Origin: Chrysaora quinquecirrha
Lineage: Eukaryota > Cnidaria > Scyphozoa > Semaeostomeae > Pelagiidae
Length of the DNA stretch: 64,000 nt
Direction: 5' to 3'
NCBI GenBank assembly: GCA_014526335.1
Contig: JACTAT010000002.1
Location: 1,149,369 to 1,213,368, forward strand
The position numbers and the translations under genes are program-made. The notes beneath the pieces were generated by a model. It searched no databases. It had not been told where the DNA came from and saw nothing but the letters and a program-made list of their open reading frames with translations. Positions 59,901-64,000 of the stretch are shown here, piece by piece; position 1 is the first letter of the stretch; every line of letters begins with the position of its first letter.

Positions 59901-60189
59901 AGCAGAGCGGTGTGGGAGATCAAAATTCTTACCTTGCACCAATTAGTAAATTTTTGTTCGAATTATCAAGCACTAATTCTGTAAAATCTTGTGAAGTTTC
60001 GGCAGTGAAGTCTTTTCGTTTGTAAACTACAAAGAAAGAAATAGTCTAAAAGTTAACTGGCTTTAAGGCAATTTGGCGATTCAATGATTTAACATGACTG
60101 ATAGAAATCTTACCTAGCTGAGGGAATGGTGGCCTTATTATTTGAATCGATGTAAACCCACTTAGCCCAGTGAAAGCCTCAAGGAAGGT
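32551..60189 (-). CDS. SEMA5: Semaphorin-5-like transmembrane protein (sema, PSI, TSP1 repeats, TM), 5' end missing
   Basis: Exons in transcript order: 60114-60189, 59933-60026, 56989-57034, 55968-56027, 54812-54910, 51390-51441 (tentative), 50864-51001, 48562-48641, 47921-47953, 46695-46806, 46342-46399, 45576-45711, 44542-44726, 41506-41579, 41081-41160, 39477-39553, 38157-38234, 37440-37639, 36716-36946, 35945-36136, 32551-33002. Phases agree at all listed joins. Sema landmarks: FTELVLDNSNKNLLIGAR, NYLYVLDAEK, DCQNYIQLI, LFICGTNS, VYIFFNEAAVE, VARIC, CVFSLDELKKAFEGDF, FNAVAVDVV. PSI: SRYRNARSSCVEAHDPRCGW. TSP1: YWSAWSSWHVC and GWSLWSHWSVC. A sema domain followed by PSI, thrombospondin repeats and a membrane anchor is the SEMA5 plan; such proteins are guidance cues or receptors for plexins. 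The signal-peptide exon is not found; one short exon may be missing between 41081 and 39553. Confidence 0.93.
33461..34410. mobile_element. Long inverted-repeat element in the last semaphorin intron
   Basis: AGTAGACCTTTTCGAC near the left end and GTCGAAAAGGTCTA near the right end are reverse complements; CGCTCTTTTGAGGCGAA (33571) and TTCGCTTCAAAAGAGCGCG (34089) form a second inner pair. It contains a shared block (GGATTTGACCGTGAAAA, 34190 on) also found at about 7410-7500. Boundaries approximate. Confidence 0.6.
34874..35231. mobile_element. TA-flanked CACTC element, AAGAAC word, copy 1 (358 bp)
   Basis: Starts CACTCTTTTCTTTATAAGAA and ends in the reverse complement, between TA at 34872-34873 and 35232-35233. 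GTTCTTA/TAAGAAC words recur about eight times, and GAGGCTGG or CAGCCTC flank them. It is the inverted-orientation counterpart of 54443-54800, which has exactly the same length. Confidence 0.92.
35541..36098. repeat. 279-bp tandem duplication spanning part of a TSP1 exon and its donor
   Basis: 35541-35819 is repeated as 35820-36098. The unit holds about 130 bp of intron plus about 149 bp of the 3' part of TSP1 exon 35945-36136, including the GTAAG donor. The intronic parts are identical; seven differences fall in the exonic part, six synonymous and one Arg/Lys. The downstream copy (exon part ending at 35666) lacks the original acceptor. Confidence 0.95.
36408..36604. mobile_element. TAGACTTACTAC element (197 bp)
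   Basis: Left end TAGACTTACTACATGAATCG and right end GTGGTAAGTCTA are inverted repeats; TTGAATTGAATT and GTTGTTGT words lie inside. Relatives at 12672-12931, 19200-19330 and 53799-53941. Located in the intron between the last two TSP1 exons. Confidence 0.7.
37714..38115. mobile_element. TA-flanked CCGTA element with CGAATAAGCCCC word (402 bp)
   Basis: Starts CCGTATAATCCTCGAATAAG and ends TTCAAGGATTTACGG, flanked by TA at 37712-37713 and 38116-38117. GGGCTTATTCGAGGG words recur about seven times. It makes up about 78% of the 517-bp intron 37640-38156. A relative is at 44099-44405. Confidence 0.9.
38500..38750. mobile_element. GTTTACAC element with GGATCGGATC words
   Basis: Left TAGGCTACGTTTACACGAG and right CTTGTGTAAACGGGGTA are inverted repeats. 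GATCGGATCTA/GATCC words recur about ten times. Same style as the element nested at 19649-20435. Confidence 0.75.
38880..38985. repeat. Short GTTA microsatellite with shared flank
   Basis: A small GTTA run (AGTTAGATAGTTAGTTAA) followed by AAATGAAAAACAGAGCC and TCGAAGAT. The same flank follows the long GTTA array at 41693-42035. Confidence 0.75.
39145..39305 (-). mobile_element. tRNA-derived SINE, family B, reverse copy
   Basis: Reverse complement shows a GTGGTCTAGTTCGGCTGGCT A box and GGGTTCGAGCCCGG B box. Colinear with 1787-1940. The minus-strand frame over it is not a gene. Confidence 0.75.
39625..39728. mobile_element. GGCCCTGGCCAAACG-type fragment
   Basis: AGGCCCTGGCTAAACGATCA followed by AACATTGTTTGCC and TTTGGCCACTTC. 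One end only; the other terminal repeat was not found. Confidence 0.6.
39818..40087. mobile_element. GGGGGGTACTCC element, hAT-like (270 bp)
   Basis: Left GCCTGGGAGGGGGGGTACT and right AGTATCCCCCCCC ending in CCGGGC are inverted. Flanks share CTTTGAC (39811-39817, 40088-40094); 7 of 8 positions match an 8-bp duplication. AAAACTGGGC and AAAAGTGGGC words recur inside. Confidence 0.8.
40196..40420. repeat. Degenerate repeats of GAGGGCTATC
   Basis: Variants of GGAGGGTTATCT/GAGGGCTATC followed by AAGTAAT recur about seven times at irregular 20-40 bp spacing. Probably the interior of a decayed inverted-repeat element. Confidence 0.6.
40705..41050. repeat. GAT/GGT trinucleotide-rich low-complexity tract
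   Basis: GATGATGACGATGATGAT followed by a long run of GGTG/TGGTGT. Both strands stay open (poly-Asp then Gly-rich on plus; Thr/Asn-rich on minus), which is a composition effect. It lies 31 bp from semaphorin exon 41081-41160. Confidence 0.85.
41693..42045. repeat. (GTTA)n microsatellite, about 340 bp
   Basis: Nearly uninterrupted TTAG tetranucleotide run with scattered GTTT, GATA and GTAA variants. It lies in the 3-kb intron between semaphorin exons 44542-44726 and 41506-41579 and is followed by a flank also seen at 38936-38980. Confidence 0.97.
43164..43540. mobile_element. TA-flanked GGTGCCTAATTGC element (377 bp), copy 1
   Basis: Starts CTCTTGGGTGCCTAATTGCC and ends GCAATAAGGCACCAAAGAG, with TA at 43162-43163 and 43541-43542. 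Words of the form CCCCCGCTTATT and TTATTCGGACCCCC recur. A relative lies at 50366-50702. Confidence 0.88.
44099..44405. mobile_element. CCGTAAGTCCTCGAATAAGC element, copy 2 (307 bp)
   Basis: Starts CCGTAAGTCCTCGAATAAGC and ends TCGAGGATTTACGG. Right flank TA; left flank TT (mutated). ATAAGCCCCCC words recur about eight times. Relative of 37714-38115. Confidence 0.85.
47997..48330 (+). mobile_element. tRNA-derived SINE, family A, copy 2
   Basis: A box GTAGCGTAGTGGTTAGAAC and B box GGTCTGTGGTTCAAATC are both clear. The body is colinear with 5868-6222 for about 300 bp. Lies 44 bp from semaphorin exon 47921-47953 and may carry part of its branch region. Confidence 0.82.
49837..50140. mobile_element. 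TA-flanked CACTT element, AAGCAAC word, copy 1 (304 bp)
   Basis: Starts CACTTATTTTTTTGAATGAG with CAACTG, ends in AAAATAAGTG, TA on both sides (49835-49836, 50141-50142). Contains CAGCCCTCAAAGTTGC near the left and CTCAGCCCTAGTTGCTTATT near the right. Colinear with 58203-58427. Confidence 0.88.
50366..50702. mobile_element. GGTGCCTAATTGC element, copy 2
   Basis: Starts CTTAGGTGCCTAATTGCCG and ends GCAATTAGACACCTAAGAG. Shares TTCCGACCCCC and GACAAAGTTTGTCAAAC blocks with 43164-43540. The left end seems to have lost a few bases, since the TA is missing there. Confidence 0.8.
51020..51376. mobile_element. TA-flanked CAGTAGTTATT element (357 bp) filling a semaphorin intron
   Basis: Starts CAGTAGTTATTAAATTATC and ends GATAATCAAATAACTACTG, flanked by TA at 51018-51019 and 51377-51378. 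TTATCTGGA/TTATCCGGAA words recur six or more times. Only about 31 bp of the proposed intron 51002-51389 is not the element. Confidence 0.88.
51937..52298. mobile_element. TA-flanked CACTC element, AAGAATATT word (362 bp)
   Basis: Starts CACTCTTTTTTTATAAGAAT, ends in the complement, TA on both sides. TAAGAATATT recurs about nine times; GAGGCT(GG) and CTCAAAACGG blocks occupy the same places as in the AAGAAC elements. Confidence 0.92.
52643..53682. mobile_element. Non-autonomous piggyBac-like element (1040 bp)
   Basis: TTAA at 52639-52642 and 53683-53686 bracket terminal repeats CCCTTTCAGGCCCGGAA and TTCCGGGCCTGAAAGGG. TTAA target sites and a CCCTTT terminus are piggyBac features. The palindrome GGGCCATATGGCCC with CTTCC(G)GGCC occurs internally near 52777, near 53310 and at the right end (53652-53672). 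No transposase. Confidence 0.92.
53799..53941. mobile_element. TAGACTTACTAC-type element (143 bp)
   Basis: Left TAGACTTATTACATTCGTCG and right GGTAATCAGTCTACG; inner GTTGTTGTAGTTGTTAGA is shared with 36408-36604. Confidence 0.65.
54443..54800. mobile_element. TA-flanked CACTC element, AAGAAC word, copy 2 (358 bp)
   Basis: Starts CACTCTTTTTTTATAAGAAC, ends TTCTTATAAAAAAAATAGTG, TA on both sides. In reverse complement it is colinear with 34874-35231 and has the identical length of 358 bp. The right end lies 11 bp from the donor side of semaphorin exon 54812-54910. Confidence 0.93.
54960..55190. repeat. Dispersed repeat with GGGTGTACGAGATT word
   Basis: Contains GAGGGTGTACGAGATTCCAG and GGAGTGAATTGCCCCT; a related block lies at about 60540-60790 (AGGGTGTACGAGATTTAGAA, GGAGTGACTCGCCCCT). 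The ends were not resolved. Confidence 0.6.
55715..55956. mobile_element. TA-flanked CACTT element, AAGCAAC word, copy 2 (242 bp)
   Basis: Starts CACTTTTTTGAATAAGCAAC, TA at 55713-55714 and 55957-55958; it is in opposite orientation to the copies at 49837 and 58203. Its right end is 11 bp from the end of semaphorin exon 55968-56027, immediately after the splice donor. Confidence 0.82.
56171..56464. repeat. Minisatellite of CCACCACAGTACGCAAAA units
   Basis: Mixed units CCACCACAGTACGCAAAAAA, CCACCACAGTAGTGCTTAT and CACCACATCAAGCATAATAA alternate for about 290 bp. Open minus-strand frames here (Cys/Gly/Trp repeats) are an artefact of the repeat. Confidence 0.95.
58203..58427. mobile_element. 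TA-flanked CACTC element, AAGCAAC word, copy 3 (225 bp)
   Basis: Starts CACTCTTTTTTAAAAAGCAA, ends TTAAAACAAGTG, TA on both sides. Contains AGCCCTCAAAGTTGCTTAAT and CAGCCCTAGTTGCTTATTGA. Confidence 0.88.
58725..59092. mobile_element. TA-flanked CACG element, AAGGAAC word (368 bp)
   Basis: Starts CACGTTTTTTTTTATAAGGA with ACC, ends in TTATATAAAAAAACGTG, TA on both sides. GTTCCTTA words recur about nine times, with GAGGCTGGAGTTCC and GAGGCTGAAAGTTCC blocks. Confidence 0.92.
59505..59665 (-). mobile_element. tRNA-derived SINE, family B, reverse copy
   Basis: Reverse complement contains GGCGTCCAGCTGACTCGTGG and the box B-like GGTTCGAGCCC. Colinear with 39145-39305. Located upstream of semaphorin exon 59933-60026 in genomic order. 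Confidence 0.7.
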
Positions 60190-61005
60190 CTGAGGTAGGC
60201 AAGGATAATCCGCATGTTTTCCAACGAATTTTTCATAGAACTTGATTCTGAAGGCCTAAAGTTGGATGAACCTTTTGCCAGAGCCCAAAGTCTGGGATAA
60301 GACGAGTGAGTATGTGAAATTTTTCCAATGGCAGATATGTTGGCTAAGGGAACTTTTTTATTGTCGCTGCATCTGGGAGAGCATCAATGTCCAAAACATC
60401 TGCCATCTTACAGAAAAATTTAACACTGTCCCGGACCTCTGACAAATGGTTCGTTAGAGAATAACACTAAATTTTTGATACGTGAGAAAAAGCAGCAAAG
60501 GGAAAAATGTCAGAGACAGATCGAGTATATGGCTAGATTCCTTTAAACCCTGAAATCAGTCACTCATATCACTCTTGAAAAGGGTGTAGGAGATTCTAAC
60601 TAAAACGAAAGGATTTCCAAAGGATTTCCATCAAAAAGATAGGTTTTCGAGCAAGGGTGTACGAGATTTAGAAGGAGTGACTCGCCCCTCGCTGAAATCT
60701 TATTCTAGAACAAAGTCTTGGTAAAGTTGTTTAAAACAGAATCCCCATGTGTTTATAGAAGGAATAAGAGGCCCCTCGAAAAGCAAATGCAAACATTTTG
60801 ATAAATGGTATGATTCTGTAATACAGTTAATTTCTAGTACAGCTTATATCAGAATTTTATCCATTTGTGGACATGTTAGGCTATTGTCGGACGAGTAGTT
60901 GCTTAGAACAAGTAGCTTGTGAAAGTATTTGTATCTTTGCATATCTGTATATTGTAGATTTCAAGTTTAGATTAGAGTCGTGGCGCCTATATTTATACAT
61001 TTTAC

Positions 61006-61114
61006 ATACGGACTATCAGTGCTTGAGAAAGGCTGATCAGTGCCGGTTGATCGGATATTAAATACGGACTATCAGTGCTTGTGAAAGACTGATCAGTGCC
61101 GGTCGGTTGTTATT
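61006..61114. repeat. 56-bp tandem duplication
   Basis: ATACGGACTATCAGTGCTTG starts at 61006 and again at 61062. Both units contain GCTGATCAGTGCCGGT-like sequence with few differences. Confidence 0.85.
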
Positions 61115-61918
61115 TCTATTTTAGTGAGGCTGTCTTGAAGAGACGGGCCCAAAGAATCACTTTAGCCTTTGGTATTGTATATTTGATTCGTTGATTTGAT
61201 GTTCGTTACACCTAGTAACTGTATTGATTAGTTTTCTTGTTGCTATGTTTATTTCATATGTTGTTTAGTTCAGTTCCCAATACGCTTTTGATATTTCATC
61301 TAGTAATCGGATTAACATTGATTGTTATCTTGGGAATCATTAGTGAGACATTATTTCCTCTTAAAGATAGTCTTTGTTATAGTATCGGTATTTTTGATAT
61401 TTGTATACGTAATTACGACCAACCAATCAGAGTAGTTTGTGAAGCGTCTTTTGTTACAACAGTAGTTATAATGAAGCAATTTTGATAGATTTAAGGGGAC
61501 ACTTGTCACCTAGCCGAACTACATGCATATCGATATGGCATATAAAATCAGATAAAGACATATCAAAGTATCTTTCTTGTCACAAATCTTCAAAATGCAA
61601 TCATAAACAAAGACCGCTCAAGCATCATTTTCTTTCCGTTTTACAACAGGGGACAAGAACAGACCCTATCGTGTCAGTTTGTTTAGAAACAAATGGTCTA
61701 GCGCGCTGTCAGCAGTCTATAAAAGCATCCACAGGCTAAGGAAGTGGAGTACCAAGTTGTTGTTGCACTGAAAGAAAGAGCCATGCGCAGATGGCCTGGG
61801 ATCACCCCGAGCTCTTCATTGCTCATCTTTCCGCACTTTAGGAAGATAGAAACGCCTATTGAGTCACTCGTTGACGATGCTATCGGGGTTTAAAACCGGG
61901 TCTTTCTGTCAAATGCTA

Positions 61919-62030
61919 CACTTTTTATAAGAAACTAGAAAATTGGAATACTCAAAATACTACTTTGAAAATTTAAAGAAACTTTCAGTACTGGATCAAT
62001 CATTTAGTTTCTTATACAAAAAAATACGTG
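61919..62030. mobile_element. TA-flanked CACT element, AAGAAAC word (112 bp)
   Basis: Starts CACTTTTTATAAGAAACTAG, ends TTCTTATACAAAAAAATACG and TG, with TA at 61917-61918 and 62031-62032. Smallest member of the group; AAGAAAC is its repeated word. Confidence 0.82.
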
Positions 62031-62860
62031 TATTGTATAATTGTGTAATTGCGCCTTTGATGAAGAAACTTTTCGTGTGGCTGCGGCCCTTTTTAGAAGC
62101 GGTTTGCAAAGAACGCCAGTGCCTTGCTAATTAATGCGTTTTAAATTAAATTTTCTTGCATTTTTGCTAAGACATGGGAAAGACTCTTTTTGTGTATCCA
62201 GCATAGGCTGTATTCTAGTGGTTTTGTAATTCTTTTTAGATAATTAATCACATCAAAATATCTTTGAGTGCAAGTTTGTTCATTGTGGATCAACGAAACT
62301 TTTTACCAGTGGCTTGTCCTTGCCACTGCCCTTAAAAACTCGGGAGAGCCTTAACAAATGTTAGAGAAGGATTCTAACTAGCTAAAAAATCTTAGAGCAG
62401 GATTCCTTCCTCCCATCCGTTTAATGCTAAGGGTGGACATTGGAAAAATGGGTGCAAATCATAGCTATCTTTTTCTAACATTGAATTTAGGGCTATTGGG
62501 ATGTGGTTGGTGCAAGGGCACCCGCAAGGGCATAAAAATAAATTAACCTTAACTGGGGCGTAATCATGAAACTTTCCCACTTAATGAATTGAAATTCTCA
62601 AACAAGGTTCCACCCAGCCTGCAATCTTGGACAAAATATATTGGAACGGCCTAAATAGTTTTGCTATTATCTATTGATCCACCCTTCTCCCCCCTAACAA
62701 TGTTGTTTCGAACAAAAGTTATCTTTCTCTACTACCAACATTGTTTTGGGAGTAAAAGGGGGAAGAATTGGAGTTATAGAAGTAGAAAATCAATGGGATA
62801 GGCCATATTACTTGGAAAAAAGACCTTGTTCCAAATAGTTTATCCAAGATTGTGCGTTAA

Positions 62861-63229
62861 CCCTATTTGGTTAATAGCTGTTTGGCTTTTTTTCTTCTCT
62901 AAGTATGGGGAGGGGTACTTTTCGCTTCCCCTAGGTATCTCAGCTCTTAGTTGTCTGATCGAGATGAAACTTGGTAGACGTGTCCAAGTTCAAAATTGCA
63001 ACTTATTTACATTATTGTTTGCTAATAAGTCACGGGACACGTTGCATTTTCAACACCTGCTTCCAAATATGGGCATTTGCTGGTCATATGACTACGTCCG
63101 CAACACCATCACCCGTACCATGAGATTCCCTGATAAATTCTAGGAAAAGTCAAACCCTTACTAAAGCTACTGGGTAGTTCTTCTAGACGATACATGAGGG
63201 AGGCTGAAAATGTCTCATACCTAATAGGG
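62861..63229. mobile_element. Short piggyBac-like element (369 bp)
   Basis: TTAA at 62857-62860 and 63230-63233 bracket CCCTATTTGGT on the left and the complement of CCCTATTAGGT on the right. Terminal repeats are short (about 11 bp). Internal TGGTCATATGACTACG is palindromic, reminiscent of the palindrome in 52643-53682. The plus-strand frame over it is not a known protein. Confidence 0.75.
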
Positions 63230-63917
63230 TTAAGGCTCGGTACGATTTGATACCCCCTCCCAGAACCTGCGCTGCCTTTCAATGGCTTTGATCGAAAACT
63301 CTGTGCTGATCAGACATCAAGCCATTCAAACGGTGTATTTTTATTATTTTATTATATTATTACTTTTCATTTTTTCTAGTATTTTTCTTAAAAGAACTAT
63401 GGGGCGTTTAAAGATAAGTTAACCAGTCTGATTTCGCAGTCTAACAACTGGGCTCCGCAGTTACTTTTGTCACAGGGGCTGGACATCCTCTGTTTCCATT
63501 GAAAATCAATTGTTTTCTTCAGGTGGTGGTTCAAAGGAAATTCCACGTTCATACCTAATAAATTTACTTATTGGTTGCAGAGCACAGTTTTAAAACCTCA
63601 ACGTTTTAAATTAACTGAGCTAAGTTGCAATAAGCCTTTTTTTCTGATTTGGACAATGCAAAATCTAATCTCCCAGTCGAGTGTTGTGATAGTAGCTACA
63701 AAAAAGTAGATGCCTTGTCTATTGGGCACTGATACCCCACCCATGTCCGCAGCGAAAATTTTCTCAGATAGACAAAGAATAGAAATCGTTTATAGAACCC
63801 CTTCAGGCGGCTCCTAACTGAATACCACTGAGTGACGTAAACACTGACTTCCAAGTTTCAATTTGGTAATATTGCATGAAATCTTTCCTGAAATTACTGT
63901 CAATGCAGTATATTGTA

Positions 63918-64000
63918 CAGGTCATTTTTGGGAACCTTCGGTCGCAGTTGAGGCTGGAGTTCCTTAATTTGAACAAAATGAGGCTGAAAGTTCCCTTTTG
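63918..64000. mobile_element. AAGGAAC-type element truncated by the window edge
   Basis: After TA at 63916-63917, GGGAACCTTCGGTCGCAGTT leads into GAGGCTGGAGTTCCTTAATT and AATGAGGCTGAAAGTTCC, matching the left third of 58725-59092. The rest lies beyond position 64000. Confidence 0.75.

Larger units (their letters stand above)
41081..60189 (-). other. Sema-domain coding exons
   Basis: Fifteen exons encode the seven-bladed propeller, from FTELVLDNSNKNLLIGAR (59933-60026) to QGTVIVLHVNHARKLTC (41081-41160). Conserved elements include GRSKRDCQNYIQLI, the acidic/aromatic YIFFNE strand, QASVARICQ with the Arg-Ile-Cys pattern, TDNGGSMHI with WTTFRKTRLEC, and YGVFE. Two weak points: exon 51390-51441 needs a poor donor (AAGT then GTTCGC), and its join turns the expected Cys codon into Trp. 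Confidence 0.88.
60190..64000. other. Upstream region or 5' intron of the semaphorin gene
   Basis: Must contain or precede the missing signal-peptide exon, which I could not identify. The visible content is repeats: GGGTGTACGAGATT block (60540-60790), 56-bp tandem repeat (61006-61114), CACT element (61919-62030), piggyBac-like element (62861-63229) and a truncated AAGGAAC element at the right edge. Confidence 0.5.

Overview
This is a eukaryotic (metazoan) window: AT-rich, with multi-exon genes, canonical GT-AG introns and many small non-autonomous transposons and tRNA-derived SINEs. The gene set (LYST-type BEACH protein, semaphorin-5-like TSP1 semaphorin, acireductone dioxygenase, divergent rhodopsin-type GPCR) and the repeat style suggest an early-branching invertebrate. 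An anthozoan cnidarian (coral or anemone type) is my best guess, at moderate to low confidence.

Layout. All five recognisable cellular genes are on the minus strand. (1) 626-12597: 13 exons of a lysosomal-trafficking-regulator (LYST) homologue, covering the end of the PH-like domain, the BEACH domain and the first WD40 repeats. The 3' end runs off the left edge. (2) 15282-18821: a three-exon CaMK/DCLK-like Ser/Thr kinase of 336 aa. (3) 21013-25638: a complete four-exon acireductone dioxygenase (ADI1, methionine salvage) of 179 aa with all metal ligands. (4) 27737-28667: an intronless 7TM receptor broken by one frameshift, ending in a copied 34-bp segment. (5) 32551-60189: a semaphorin-5-like gene of about 20 exons (sema domain, PSI, TSP1 repeats, transmembrane segment, cytoplasmic tail). 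Its signal-peptide exon was not found. On the plus strand there is a degenerate integrase exon (13175-13595) and an unassigned acidic exon with a PPSY motif (14233-14561).

The rest is dominated by mobile DNA: a hAT-type element with a perfect 8-bp duplication (21648-22722), two piggyBac-like elements at TTAA (52643-53682, 62861-63229), at least three SINE families, and many TA-flanked inverted-terminal-repeat elements. Many of the latter repeat their subterminal word throughout the body, and different families carry different words on one shared plan. This is the most interesting unexplained pattern here. One such element fills nearly all of a semaphorin intron (51002-51389), as expected for transposon-made introns.

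The genes show no operon logic. They are separate loci that share a strand. Exon calls were made by eye from reading frame, splice sites, phase agreement and remembered family features; no alignment was run.
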